Assembly (NCBI RefSeq): GCF_036013955.1
Contig: NZ_CP107903.1
Coordinates: forward strand, 4,092,001 to 4,156,000
Source of the DNA: Streptomyces sp. NBC_00459
Lineage (GTDB): Bacteria > Actinomycetota > Actinomycetes > Streptomycetales > Streptomycetaceae
Direction of reading: 5' to 3'
DNA length: 64,000 nt
The notes under the pieces are model-generated. The model was not told where the DNA came from, ran no database searches, and worked only from the letters and a program-made list of their open reading frames with translations. A program made the position numbers and the translations under genes. Position 1 is the stretch's first letter. Each line of letters starts with the position of its first letter. This document shows, piece by piece, positions 43,671-52,413 of this stretch.

Positions 43671-45014
43671 TCAGGAAACCGCGCTCCGCAGCCCCTGCAG
43701 GTCGATCTGCTCGGTCTCGTCGTGCGCCGTCAGGTCGATCACCTGACCGATGCCGACCCCGCGCGACTCCTCGTCGGCGGGCTTGAACTGCGCCTCGGAC
43801 TCCGCCTTGTGCAGCGCGAGCGCCTCCTGTCCGACGACGTCGGCGAGGTCCTCGTTCTGTACGGCGTCCAGCGCGGCCGACGCCGTCGCCTTCTGCGTGC
43901 CGAAGAAGTCGAACCCGCCGGGGACGGCGGGCCTGCGCAGGGGCGCGGTCGTCGGTACGACGGCCACCGCGGTCGGCACGGTGTAGTGCCCGAAGCCGCG
44001 CACGGGCTTGGCGGGCTTCGCCTCGGCGGGGTTGGCGGCGGCGCGCGTATGCCCGCGGGCCGCCTCGGGCTTCCCCATGGCCTCGTCCTCCAGCACGGCC
44101 TCCGCCTTGTCGGCGGTGGGGCTGTCGGGGACCTCGGGGGTTCCCGGGACCTCGGCGGCCGGCTCCGCGACGGCCGCGCCCGGTTCGGCCTTCGCCGGAA
44201 CCTCGCCGTCGAACCTGGCCAGTGCCGCCCGCGCCCGCAGGAACAGCGCGGAACCCTCCGGGGAGAAGATCGCCGGTGCCGCCGGGCTCTCCCCCGACTC
44301 CGTGGCTTCCTGGCCCTCCGCGTCCTCCGCGTCGTCCGGGGCCTGCGCACCGACCGCGCCGAGCGCCGCCGACACCCCGGCCGCAGCCGCGTCCAGCGCT
44401 GCCGCGTCGGAGTTGGAGTCGGCCTTGTCCGCCGCGTCCGCCGACTCGCCCGAGCCGGTCGTGAGCGTCCGCGCCGCGTCCTTGGCCGCGGCCGGCTTCA
44501 CGTCGACGTCCGTGTCCGCATCCCCGTCCACGTCCGCATCCGCGTCCTGAGCGGGTATCGAGGCCTCCAGCTCCAGCAGGCGCCTGCCCTCCAGCGCGCT
44601 GGCCCGCTCGGTCTCCGCCGTGGCGTACCGCCGCAGCAGCGCCGCATGCTCGTTGCGCAGCCCCTGGAGCTCGGACCGCTTGGCGCGCAGCTTCTGCTCC
44701 AGCTTGACCCGCAGTTCGCGGGACTCCTCCAGGTCGGTCTCCAGCTCGGCGGCACGCTCCTCGTGCCGCCATTCGTCGCCCGCACGCGCGCGCGTGAGGT
44801 CGGCGACCTGCTTGCCCGCCTCCCCGTCCCAGCGGCGCATGACGGCCGCGCCCACGACCGTGATCGCCGCGGCGAACGCGGCGATCACCCGGAGGACGCC
44901 GGTATCCGTGAACACCCATGGCCCCAGGGCGCAGACGAGCGAGACGCCCGCGATCGCCGCAGGAGGCAGCAGCCGGTGCAGAGGTGGTGAATGGCGGTGA
45001 CGTCCACGTGGCAT
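43671..45014 (-). CDS. Membrane-anchored coiled-coil protein, unknown function
   Basis: 447 residues from ATG 45014. Two N-terminal membrane helices (PPAAIAGVSLVCALGPWVF, VIAAFAAAITVVGAAVM) are followed by a heptad-rich coiled coil (about residues 78-155; ERAAELETDLEESRELRVK). A long Ala/Asp/Glu-rich disordered region then ends in a short ordered C-terminus (GIGQVIDLTAHDETEQIDLQ). The layout resembles actinobacterial cytoskeletal or polar-growth accessory proteins, but no family is recognised. Confidence 0.75.
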   Translation of the reverse strand: MPRGRHRHSPPLHRLLPPAAIAGVSLVCALGPWVFTDTGVLRVIAAFAAAITVVGAAVMRRWDGEAGKQVADLTRARAGDEWRHEERAAELETDLEESRELRVKLEQKLRAKRSELQGLRNEHAALLRRYATAETERASALEGRRLLELEASIPAQDADADVDGDADTDVDVKPAAAKDAARTLTTGSGESADAADKADSNSDAAALDAAAAGVSAALGAVGAQAPDDAEDAEGQEATESGESPAAPAIFSPEGSALFLRARAALARFDGEVPAKAEPGAAVAEPAAEVPGTPEVPDSPTADKAEAVLEDEAMGKPEAARGHTRAAANPAEAKPAKPVRGFGHYTVPTAVAVVPTTAPLRRPAVPGGFDFFGTQKATASAALDAVQNEDLADVVGQEALALHKAESEAQFKPADEESRGVGIGQVIDLTAHDETEQIDLQGLRSAVS

Positions 45015-45027
45015 GGCCAGAAACTTA
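45015..45027 (-). promoter_or_regulatory. -10 hexamer TAAGTT, leaderless promoter of the coiled-coil gene
   Basis: TAAGTT (45022-45027, minus strand) is 7 nt from ATG 45014, which favours this start over upstream in-frame codons. Confidence 0.58.
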
Positions 45028-45102
45028 CCGCGCGTAGGCGAATCTTGGTGCCTCGCGCGGTAAAAACACAGCAGTGCCAGAGCCTTCACAGGCCTTGGGG
45101 CG

Positions 45103-46224
45103 TCAGCGCTCCGTCAGCCGCTGGCTCAGCCACTCCAGCGAACCGGGGATCTCCCGCCGCCAGGTGTTGAAGTTGTGGCCGCCGCTCTCCAGGACGATCG
45201 TCGAGATCCTGGTCGGTGCCTTCGTCTTGACGAGGTCCACGAACCGCATCGTCGGACCGTAGTTGGCCTCTCCGTGCCTGCTGGTGGTGACCAGCAGGGA
45301 GACGTCCGGCGGCGGCATGTGCTTGATGTACCACTCCAGGTCCGCGTGGCGCTTCAGCTTCTTGTCACCCTGGAAGAGGTCTCCCGTGGTGGCGTCGATC
45401 GGCGCCTTGTAGGACGGCGACAGCCCCACCGCCGCCGTGTACACGCCCGGGTGGTGCATCGCGAGCTTCAGCGCGCAGTACCCGCCCGTCGAGTCGCCGA
45501 TGATGCCCCAGCTGCCCGGCCTCGGCCCCACCCGGTAGTGGCCGGCGACGGCCGTCGGCAGGTCCCGCGCGAAGAACGTCTCCGTCTGCGGCCCGCCCGG
45601 CACGTCCACGCACTCGGTGTCCCGGGGCGGCGCCACGGTCGGCCGCAGCATCACCAGGATCATCGGCTGTGCCCTGCCCTCCCGCGCCAGCTCGTGCGCG
45701 GTGTTCGGGAAGTCGAGCTTGCTGACGAGGGCCTTGGCGGTCCCCGGATAGCCGGTCAGTACGACGACCACCGGGAAGGTGCGCTTCGCGTACTGCGGCT
45801 GGAAGTACTCCGGTGGCAGATAGACGTACGCCGGAGAGGTGATCCCCGTCTTCTTGCCGACGACGCCGATCTTCTGGATCTGGCCGCCGACCCTGGGCAG
45901 ATGGCCGCCCGGCACACTCACCGACTGGGTGGACAGCACCTGGAAACCGCCGTGCGCCCCGGTGCTGTGGTCGACGACCACTCCCTGGTCGGTCTCCTTG
46001 CCCAGGAGGTCGTCCCAGGAGGCGTAGAAGCCGAAACTCTGGTTGACGGCGAGACCGACCGAGGCGAACACCGCGACCTGGGTGGCCAGCAGCAGCACCG
46101 TCCGGCCGCCGACGGCCCGCCAGTTGGGGCGCGCCAGCCGGGGCCAGAACACGATCGTGCCGATGAACAGCAGTGCGGCGGCCAGGATCGCCAGCGCCAG
46201 CACTGTCTTGCTCGTGAGACCCAT
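45103..46224 (-). CDS. Membrane-tethered esterase (alpha/beta-hydrolase, esterase-D/antigen-85-like)
   Basis: 373 residues. Two membrane helices (TVLALAILAAALLFIGTIVFW and TVLLLATQVAVFASVGLAV) place the catalytic domain outside. The nucleophile is Ser245 in IIGDSTGGYCALKL, and a C-terminal SGGHNFNTW supplies the histidine (about 354). The acid is probably one of the Asp residues between. Antigen-85-like folds act on cell-wall lipids or secreted esters. It is divergent from an MprF-like lipid-modifying gene, hinting at an envelope role. Confidence 0.86.
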   Translation of the reverse strand: MGLTSKTVLALAILAAALLFIGTIVFWPRLARPNWRAVGGRTVLLLATQVAVFASVGLAVNQSFGFYASWDDLLGKETDQGVVVDHSTGAHGGFQVLSTQSVSVPGGHLPRVGGQIQKIGVVGKKTGITSPAYVYLPPEYFQPQYAKRTFPVVVVLTGYPGTAKALVSKLDFPNTAHELAREGRAQPMILVMLRPTVAPPRDTECVDVPGGPQTETFFARDLPTAVAGHYRVGPRPGSWGIIGDSTGGYCALKLAMHHPGVYTAAVGLSPSYKAPIDATTGDLFQGDKKLKRHADLEWYIKHMPPPDVSLLVTTSRHGEANYGPTMRFVDLVKTKAPTRISTIVLESGGHNFNTWRREIPGSLEWLSQRLTER

Positions 46225-46326
46225 GACTGCAGTCGCCCACTCTCTTCGCCGGCGACCCGCGCGCTTCCTTCACTGCGGCTTGCCCCGGGCTTTGGATGTC
46301 CTTTGATACGGCTTTCCACGGGGGAG

Positions 46327-46353
46327 TGAACCTCTTCCCCTGAGACACCGTCC
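46327..46353 (+). promoter_or_regulatory. Probable SigE-dependent promoter of the MprF-like gene
   Basis: TGAACC (46327-46332) and CGTCC (46349-46353) are separated by 16 nt, fitting the GAAC...CGTC consensus of streptomycete SigE. The predicted start falls only a few bases before ATG 46365. Confidence 0.65.
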
Positions 46354-46364
46354 TAGAGGGCGCA

Positions 46365-48260
46365 ATGTCGCCGGATGCCGGATTGGCTCCGGATTCCAGG
46401 TCTCTCGCAGAACTACGGGATGCGATGTCTGTCAGGATAGATGGGGAAATGTCGGGCGAGGTTCCGGGACGATCAAGCCGAGTGCGGCGCATACTGCGCG
46501 GCCCGCGTCCCGAGGCCGTCCCCGCCGTCGTCGCCCGGGCCTGTGCGCTGGTGGGTCTGGTCGACATCGCCGCGGGAGTCTTCCCGCGCTTCAGGCACAG
46601 CCGGATGCACACGATCGCGGAGGTGCTGCCCGGCGCGCTCGGCCCGTTCGCCGCCGCGCTCTCGCTCAGCACCGGCGTCCTCCTGCTGCTCCTCGCGCAC
46701 GGCCTCAGGCGCCGCAAGCGCCGCGCCTGGCGCGCCGCCGTGGCCCTGCTGCCGGCCGGCGCCGTGGCCCAGTTCACCTACCGGCACTCGATCGTCGGGC
46801 TCGTCATCTCCGTACTCCTGCTGGTGGTGCTCCTGCGCCACCGCACCGAGTTCGAGGCGCTGCCCGACCCGCGCAGCCGCTGGCGCGCACTCACCAACTT
46901 CGTTCTGATGAGCGCCGGTTCACTCGCGCTCGGGCTGGTCATAGTGGGCGCGCACAGCGACCGCATGTACGGCGACCCGAGCCTCGCCGACCGCATCACC
47001 CACGTCCTGTACGGCCTGTTCGGCTTCGAGGGCCCCGTCGACTACGACGGACCCACCTCCTGGACGGTCGGCTTCTCGCTCGGCGCCCTCGGCCTGCTCA
47101 CCGCCCTCACCACCATCTACTTCGCCTTCCGGCCCGAACACCCGGCCGCACACCTGACCCCGGAGGACGAGGACCGGCTGCGCGTACTCCTCGACAAGCA
47201 CGGCCGCCGCGACTCCCTCGGCCACTTCGCGCTCCGCCGCGACAAGGCGGTCGTCTTCTCCCCCAGCGGCAAGGCCGCCGTCACCTACCGCGTCGTCTCC
47301 GGCGTGATGCTCGCCAGCGGCGACCCGATCGGCGACGTGGAGGCATGGCCGGGCGCCATCGAACGCTTCATGGACGAGGCCAAGGCCCACTCCTGGACCC
47401 CTGCCGTCATGGGCTGCTCCGAGACCGGCGGCGAGGTCTGGACCCGCGAGACCGGACTCGACGCCCTCGAACTGGGCGACGAGGCGGTGGTGGACGTCGC
47501 GGATTTCTCCCTCTCCGGGCGCGCGATGCGCAACGTGCGCCAGATGGTCAAGCGCATCGAACGCGCGGGCTACGAAACCCGGGTACGGCGCATCCGTGAC
47601 GTCGGGGAGACCGAGCTGGAGCGCATCCGGCTCGCCGCGGAGGCCTGGCGCGGCACCGACACCGAGCGCGGCTTCTCCATGGCGCTGGGCCGCATCGGCG
47701 ACCCTGACGACGGCGACTGCCTGATCGCCACCGCCCACAAGGCGGACGACCAGCCGGGCCCGTACGGCGACCTGAAGGCGATCCTGCACTTCGTGCCCTG
47801 GGGCACCGACGGCGTCTCCCTGGACCTGATGCGCCGCGACCGGGCGGCCGACCCCGGCATGAACGAACTGCTCATCGTGGCCGCCCTGGAAGCCGCCCCC
47901 CGCCTCGGCGTCGCCCGCGTATCCCTCAACTTCGCCATGTTCCGCTCGGCGCTGGCCCGCGGCGAGAAGATCGGCGCCGGACCCGTCCTGCGCGCCTGGC
48001 GCGGCCTCCTCGTCTTCCTCTCCCGCTGGTTCCAGATCGAGTCCCTGTACAAGTTCAACGCCAAGTTCCGCCCCCGCTGGGAGCCGCGCTTCGTGGTCTA
48101 CCGCACCTCCAGCGACCTGCCCCGCATCGGCCTCGCCGCGATGCAGGCAGAGGGCTTCGTGACCCTGGCCCTCCCGCCCTTCCTCCGCCGCCGCACCGCG
48201 GCCCGCCGCCCGTGCGCCCACGCGGCGGCGGACAGAGGGACGACAGTGCGCGCGGTGTGA
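46365..48260 (+). CDS. MprF-like phosphatidylglycerol aminoacyltransferase (DUF2156)
   Basis: 631 residues. About six N-terminal membrane helices (for example ALVGLVDIAAGVF, LGPFAAALSLSTGVLLLLL) are followed by a cytosolic GNAT-like DUF2156 domain. That domain carries FALRRDKAVVFSP, GVMLASGDPIGDVEAWPGAI, FSMALGRIGDPDDGDCLIA, LDLMRRDRAADPGMNELLI and RVSLNFAMF. Such enzymes transfer an amino acid, often lysine, from tRNA to phosphatidylglycerol, lowering surface charge and giving resistance to cationic peptides. The SigE-type promoter and nearby sigE operon fit an envelope-defence role. Confidence 0.9.
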   Translation: MSPDAGLAPDSRSLAELRDAMSVRIDGEMSGEVPGRSSRVRRILRGPRPEAVPAVVARACALVGLVDIAAGVFPRFRHSRMHTIAEVLPGALGPFAAALSLSTGVLLLLLAHGLRRRKRRAWRAAVALLPAGAVAQFTYRHSIVGLVISVLLLVVLLRHRTEFEALPDPRSRWRALTNFVLMSAGSLALGLVIVGAHSDRMYGDPSLADRITHVLYGLFGFEGPVDYDGPTSWTVGFSLGALGLLTALTTIYFAFRPEHPAAHLTPEDEDRLRVLLDKHGRRDSLGHFALRRDKAVVFSPSGKAAVTYRVVSGVMLASGDPIGDVEAWPGAIERFMDEAKAHSWTPAVMGCSETGGEVWTRETGLDALELGDEAVVDVADFSLSGRAMRNVRQMVKRIERAGYETRVRRIRDVGETELERIRLAAEAWRGTDTERGFSMALGRIGDPDDGDCLIATAHKADDQPGPYGDLKAILHFVPWGTDGVSLDLMRRDRAADPGMNELLIVAALEAAPRLGVARVSLNFAMFRSALARGEKIGAGPVLRAWRGLLVFLSRWFQIESLYKFNAKFRPRWEPRFVVYRTSSDLPRIGLAAMQAEGFVTLALPPFLRRRTAARRPCAHAAADRGTTVRAV

Positions 48261-48291
48261 GGCGGTGACGCGGACGAGCCCACGCATTGCG

Positions 48292-48351
48292 TTTCGACCG
48301 AGCCGCGAATGTTCTCTCCCCCCGAGCCGACGATGTCTTTTCGACCGAGCC
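48292..48351. repeat. Repeated TTTCGACCGAGCCG words upstream of folP
   Basis: TTTCGACCGAGCCG occurs at 48292-48305 and 48338-48351, with a shortened CCGAGCCGACGATG between. It fills the otherwise empty 196-bp gap before folP. Confidence 0.6.
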
Positions 48352-48444
48352 GATTAACAAACCGAGACGGGTGGGTGGGTGGGAAACAAATACCCCAAGC
48401 CACAACGCACCCGCACCAAAGAACCCGCCCAACCGCCGGGGGCC

Positions 48445-48456
48445 TACGCTGAACGC
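48445..48456 (+). promoter_or_regulatory. -10 hexamer TACGCT, leaderless promoter of folP
   Basis: TACGCT (48445-48450) with spacer GAACGC before ATG 48457. Confidence 0.6.
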
Positions 48457-49353
48457 ATGAACAACCACAGCGGACGCGGCCGCGTCAGCGGCCTCCCGGC
48501 CTGGGACCGCTGCGCGGTCATGGGCGTCGTGAACGTGACCCCGGACTCCTTCTCCGACGGGGGCCGCTGGTTCGACACGACCAACGCCGTCAAGCACGGC
48601 CTCGACCTGGTCACCGAGGGTGCCGACCTGGTCGACGTCGGCGGTGAGTCCACCCGCCCCGGCGCCACCCGCGTCGACGAGGCCGAGGAACTCAAGCGCG
48701 TCGTCCCCGTGGTCCGCGGCCTCGCCGCCGAGGGCATCACCGTCTCCGTCGACACCATGCGCGCCTCGGTCGCCGAACAGGCCCTCGCGGCCGGCGCCGC
48801 ACTTGTCAACGACGTCAGCGGCGGCCTCGCGGACCCCGCGATGATCCCTGTCGTCGCGGCCTCGGGCGCCCCCTTCGTCGTCATGCACTGGCGCGGCTTC
48901 CTGGAGGGCGGCAACGTCAAGGGCGCGTACGCGGACGTCGTCTCCGAGGTCGTCGACGAACTGCACGCGCGCGTGGACGCCGTACTGGCCGGAGGTGTCG
49001 CCCCCGACCGGATCGTCGTCGACCCGGGCCTCGGCTTCTCCAAGGACGCCGATCACGACCTGGCCCTCCTGGCCCACCTCGACCGTCTGCACGGCCTGGG
49101 TCACCCCCTCCTGGTCGCCGCGTCCCGGAAACGGTTCCTGGGCCGCGTACTGGCCGGCCCCGAGGGCGCCCCGCCGCCCGCGCGGGAGCGCGACGCGGCC
49201 ACCGCCGCCGTCTCCGCGCTCGCCGCCCACCAGGGCGCCTGGGCGGTCCGCGTGCACGAGGTCCGCGCCACCGCCGACGCCGTACGGGTCGCCCGCGCGG
49301 TCGAGGAGGCCCGCGGCGCGGAAGCGGTCCGCAGCGCCGAGGGAGCCCGGTGA
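48457..49353 (+). CDS. folP: Dihydropteroate synthase
   Basis: 298 residues. Signature motifs are MGVVNVTPDSFSDGG (residues 22-36), LVDVGGESTRPGA and the C-terminal ASRKRFLGRVL. It condenses pABA with dihydropterin pyrophosphate. It is first in folP-NTF2-like-folB-folK. The stop overlaps the next GTG (GTGA). Confidence 0.95.
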   Translation: MNNHSGRGRVSGLPAWDRCAVMGVVNVTPDSFSDGGRWFDTTNAVKHGLDLVTEGADLVDVGGESTRPGATRVDEAEELKRVVPVVRGLAAEGITVSVDTMRASVAEQALAAGAALVNDVSGGLADPAMIPVVAASGAPFVVMHWRGFLEGGNVKGAYADVVSEVVDELHARVDAVLAGGVAPDRIVVDPGLGFSKDADHDLALLAHLDRLHGLGHPLLVAASRKRFLGRVLAGPEGAPPPARERDAATAAVSALAAHQGAWAVRVHEVRATADAVRVARAVEEARGAEAVRSAEGAR

Positions 49354-49859
49354 GCGCGCCCCACACCGACGTCGAGCAGGTCGAACTCGCCAACACCGCC
49401 TTCTACGAGGCGCTGGAACAGGGCGACTTCGACGAGTTGTCCACGCTCTGGCTCACCCCCGCCGACCTGGGCGTCGACGAGGAGTACCACGACCCGGCGG
49501 AGACCGGCGTGATCTCCTGTGTGCACCCGGGCTGGCCGGTGCTGACCGGACGCGGCGAGGTGCTCCGCTCCTACGCGTTGATCATGGCCAACACCGAGTA
49601 CATCCAGTTCTTCCTGACCGACGTGCATGTCTCCGTCACCGGCGACACCGCCCTGGTGACCTGCACCGAGAACATCCTCAGCGGCGGCCCGGCCCCCGAG
49701 GACAGCGACGAGCTGGGGCCGCTGGTCGGCCAGCTGGTCGTCGCCACCAACGTGTTCCGCCGCACCCCCGTCGGCTGGAAACTCTGGGCGCACCACGCCT
49801 CCCCGGTCCTCTCGGAGAACGACGAGGACGACGGCGAGGCCGACGACACACCCTCCTGA
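49350..49859 (+). CDS. NTF2/SnoaL-like small protein
   Basis: 169 residues. The cone-shaped NTF2-like fold is suggested by EQVELANTAFYEALEQGDFDEL, the HPGWPVLTGRGEVLRSYALIM helix-strand unit, and ALVTCTENIL...VVATNVFRRTPVGWKLWAHHAS. The acidic tail is disordered. Its position between folP and folB is conserved in streptomycetes as I recall. A folate-linked role is possible, but no enzymatic activity can be assigned. Confidence 0.85.
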   Translation: MSAPHTDVEQVELANTAFYEALEQGDFDELSTLWLTPADLGVDEEYHDPAETGVISCVHPGWPVLTGRGEVLRSYALIMANTEYIQFFLTDVHVSVTGDTALVTCTENILSGGPAPEDSDELGPLVGQLVVATNVFRRTPVGWKLWAHHASPVLSENDEDDGEADDTPS

Positions 49860-50008
49860 CATCGTCCTGACCCGAACGCGGCCGAAAGTGGTTGGAATCA
49901 CGAACACGGGGTAAGTGCGGCTACCAGCCCGTGAGCAGCCGTGTTCCCACGGGGAAACGCCCGATGAACCCTCCTGGTCATCACATGGACCGGCCCCTCG
50001 TGGGGCGG

Positions 50009-50034
50009 GCACTGTCAGTGCTCGCGGGTAGATT
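50009..50034 (+). promoter_or_regulatory. Palindrome plus -10 element upstream of folB
   Basis: The perfect palindrome GCACTG-T-CAGTGC (50009-50021) is followed by TAGATT (50029-50034). This suggests an internal, possibly regulated promoter for folB-folK. The rest of the 247-bp gap has no gene. Confidence 0.45.
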
Positions 50035-50106
50035 CGGAAACGGCTGCCCGGGTCGACCGCACCCGGCCCGAAGCGGCCGTCAACGACGATTGCAGGAGTG
50101 ATTCGC

Positions 50107-50466
50107 GTGGATCGTGTCGCGCTGCGCGGCCTGAGGGCCCGGGGACACCACGGCGTGTTCCCGCAGGAGCGGGAAGAGGGCCAGACCTTCGTCGTGGACC
50201 TCTCCCTCGGCCTGGACACCCGTCCGGCCGCCGCCGACGACGATCTGGCGAAAACCGTGCACTACGGCATCGTGGCGGAGGAGGTCGTGGCCGTCGTCGA
50301 GGGCGAGCCCGTCGACCTCATAGAGACGCTCGCCGAGCGCATCGCGCAGGTCTGTCTGAAGCACCAGGGGGTCCAGGAGGTCGAGGTGTGCGTCCACAAA
50401 CCGGGCGCGCCGATCACGGTCCCCTTCGACGACGTGACCATCACCATCACCCGGAGCCGAGTATGA
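50107..50466 (+). CDS. folB: Dihydroneopterin aldolase
   Basis: 119 residues from GTG 50107, with AGGAG 8 nt upstream. The T-fold motifs LRGLRARGHHGVFPQEREEGQ and the late VEVCVHKPGAPI are intact, including the Glu/Lys catalytic pair. It cleaves dihydroneopterin to hydroxymethyl-dihydropterin. It overlaps folK by ATGA. Confidence 0.95.
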   Translation: MDRVALRGLRARGHHGVFPQEREEGQTFVVDLSLGLDTRPAAADDDLAKTVHYGIVAEEVVAVVEGEPVDLIETLAERIAQVCLKHQGVQEVEVCVHKPGAPITVPFDDVTITITRSRV

Positions 50467-51074
50467 CCGCCTCGTTCACCGAGAGTCACAGCGACCCGAC
50501 CGTCCAGCCGGTGCCCGCCTCCGTGGTGCGGCAGGTGGACGCCGCCGACACCACCCTGCACAACCCGAAACGCGCCGTCATCTCCCTCGGTTCGAACCTC
50601 GGCAACCGTCTGGAGACCATCCAGGGGGCCATCGACGCCCTGGAGGACACCCCTGGCGTCCGCATCAAGGCGGTCTCCCCCGTCTACGAGACGGAGCCGT
50701 GGGGCGTCCCGGAGGGCAGCCAGCCGTCGTACTTCAACGCGGTGGTCGTCCTGAAGACGACGCTGCCCCCGTCCTCGCTCCTGGAGCGCGCCCACGCGGT
50801 CGAGGACGCCTTCCACCGCGTCCGCGAGGAACGCTGGGGCCCGCGCACGATCGACGTCGACATCGTCGCGTACGCCGACGAGGTCTCCGACGACCCGTCC
50901 CTCACCCTCCCCCACCCGCGCGCCCATGAGCGGGCCTTCGTCCTCGCCCCCTGGCACGACGTGGACCCCGAGGCCCAGCTGCCCGGCCGCGGCCCGGTGG
51001 CCGCGCTCCTGGAGACCGTCGCCCTGGAAGGTGTCGCGCCCCGCACCGACCTGGAACTCCAGCTGCCGGAATAG
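50463..51074 (+). CDS. folK: 2-amino-4-hydroxy-6-hydroxymethyldihydropteridine pyrophosphokinase
   Basis: 203 residues. A variable N-terminal extension (about 38 residues) precedes the HPPK core: ISLGSNLGNRLETI, SPVYETEPWGV, RWGPRTIDVDIV and LPHPRAHERAFVL. It uses ATP to pyrophosphorylate the pterin that FolP uses. Translationally coupled to folB. Confidence 0.95.
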   Translation: MTASFTESHSDPTVQPVPASVVRQVDAADTTLHNPKRAVISLGSNLGNRLETIQGAIDALEDTPGVRIKAVSPVYETEPWGVPEGSQPSYFNAVVVLKTTLPPSSLLERAHAVEDAFHRVREERWGPRTIDVDIVAYADEVSDDPSLTLPHPRAHERAFVLAPWHDVDPEAQLPGRGPVAALLETVALEGVAPRTDLELQLPE

Positions 51075-51133
51075 CCGTTAAGGTCATGTCGACCGCAGGT
51101 CGGCGGTCCGGTCCGGGGAGCTGAAGGGACACC

Positions 51134-51619
51134 GTGAGAGAGCTGCGCGTCAAGATGCTGGCCGGCGTGTTCGTCATCGCCGGGGTGCTCTCCTGGGCGG
51201 GCGCCCGGCTGTGGAACTCGGTGGGGACGCTTCCCAGCGTCCCGCTGGCCGCCCCCGTCGTCCTCGCCCTGATCGCCGCGGTCCTGCTGGCCACGGCCCT
51301 CTCCCTCCGCGCCCGCCTCAAGGCCCAGCGCGACCGGCGCCCCGGCGCCAAGGGCGTCGACCCCCTGATGGCCGCCCGCGCTGTCGTCTTCGGCCAGGCC
51401 AGCGCCCTGGTCGCCGCCCTGGTCGCCGGGATGTACGGCGGCACGGGCGTCTTCCTCCTGGAGTCCCTGGACATCCCGGCCCGCCGCGACCAGGCCATCT
51501 ATGCCGGCTTCTCGGTCCTCGCCGGAATCGGCGTCATCGCGGCCGCCTTCTTCCTTGAGCGCGTCTGCAAGCTCCCGGAGGACGACGACAACAACGCGAG
51601 CACCGCCCCGGCCTCGTAA
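51134..51619 (+). CDS. DUF3180 membrane protein
   Basis: 161 residues with four membrane helices (MLAGVFVIAGVLSWAGARLW, VVLALIAAVLLATALSL, ASALVAALVAGMYGGTGVFL, AGFSVLAGIGVIAAAFFLE). Actinobacterial DUF3180 proteins regularly follow folK; their function is unknown. The placement suggests folate-cluster co-expression, but nothing shows a transport role. Confidence 0.9.
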   Translation: MRELRVKMLAGVFVIAGVLSWAGARLWNSVGTLPSVPLAAPVVLALIAAVLLATALSLRARLKAQRDRRPGAKGVDPLMAARAVVFGQASALVAALVAGMYGGTGVFLLESLDIPARRDQAIYAGFSVLAGIGVIAAAFFLERVCKLPEDDDNNASTAPAS

Positions 51620-51639
51620 GCAGGCCTGGCGATGGACGC

Positions 51640-51700
51640 CCCAAAGGGGCGCGGGGCTCTGCTTGATTTGCGGCCACCGCCGCGCGGGCGCGACCAGCCA
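51640..51700 (+). repeat. Degenerate dispersed 3'-intergenic repeat, copy 3
   Basis: AAGGGGCGCGGGGCTCTGC (51644-51662) is the sense-strand form of the element near 4151, 5726 and 62098. It lies just 3' of the DUF3180 gene in the same relative orientation. Confidence 0.55.
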
Positions 51701-51742
51701 CGACGAGCCCGCCGCCGATCCACCGGCCTGCCCGCGGAGCGC

Positions 51743-52348
51743 TCAGCGGGCCATGATCAGACTCATCGCCTCGTTCCGGGTGGCCGGATCCCGTAGCTGA
51801 CCACGCACCGCCGACGTTATGGTCTTCGCGCCCGGCTTCCGAACGCCTCGCATCGACATGCACATGTGCTCGCACTCGACGACGACGATCACGCCTCGCG
51901 GCTCCAGGATCTTCATCAGGGAGTCGGCGACCTGTGTGGTGAGCCGCTCCTGCACCTGTGGCCGACGGGCGTAGACGTCCACGAGCCGGGCCAGCTTCGA
52001 CAACCCGGTGATCTTGCCGTCGGCAGACGGGATATAGCCGACGTGGGCGACCCCCACGAACGGCACCAGATGATGCTCACAGTTGCTGAGGACCTCGATG
52101 TCCTTCACGAGCACCATCTCGTCGTGCCCCAGGTCGAACGTCGTCGTCAGAACGTCCTCGGGCCTCTGCCACAACCCCGCGAATATCTCCCGGTACGCCC
52201 GCGCCACCCGCGCCGGCGTCTCCCTCAGCCCCTCGCGGTCCGGGTCCTCGCCCACGGCGATCAGTAGTTCGCGTACGGCGTTCTCGGCCCGCTTCTCGTC
52301 GAAGTCGCCGATCGTGCCCTCGCCGTCCAGCGTCACGGGGTCGGTCAT
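51743..52348 (-). CDS. folE: GTP cyclohydrolase I
   Basis: 201 residues. Zinc- and substrate-site motifs SNCEHHLVPFVGVAHVGYIP, GLSKLARLVDVYARRPQVQERLT and VVVECEHMCMSMRGVRKPG are complete. It makes 7,8-dihydroneopterin triphosphate, the entry to folate. It faces the folP-folK genes tail-to-tail and is separated from ftsH upstream by a strong hairpin. Confidence 0.97.
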   Translation of the reverse strand: MTDPVTLDGEGTIGDFDEKRAENAVRELLIAVGEDPDREGLRETPARVARAYREIFAGLWQRPEDVLTTTFDLGHDEMVLVKDIEVLSNCEHHLVPFVGVAHVGYIPSADGKITGLSKLARLVDVYARRPQVQERLTTQVADSLMKILEPRGVIVVVECEHMCMSMRGVRKPGAKTITSAVRGQLRDPATRNEAMSLIMAR

Positions 52349-52413
52349 CTGGTGCCTCGTTCCTGTCCCTGTCACGCGTGTGGACCACGCGTCGCACGTG
52401 CGGGCATACCGAA

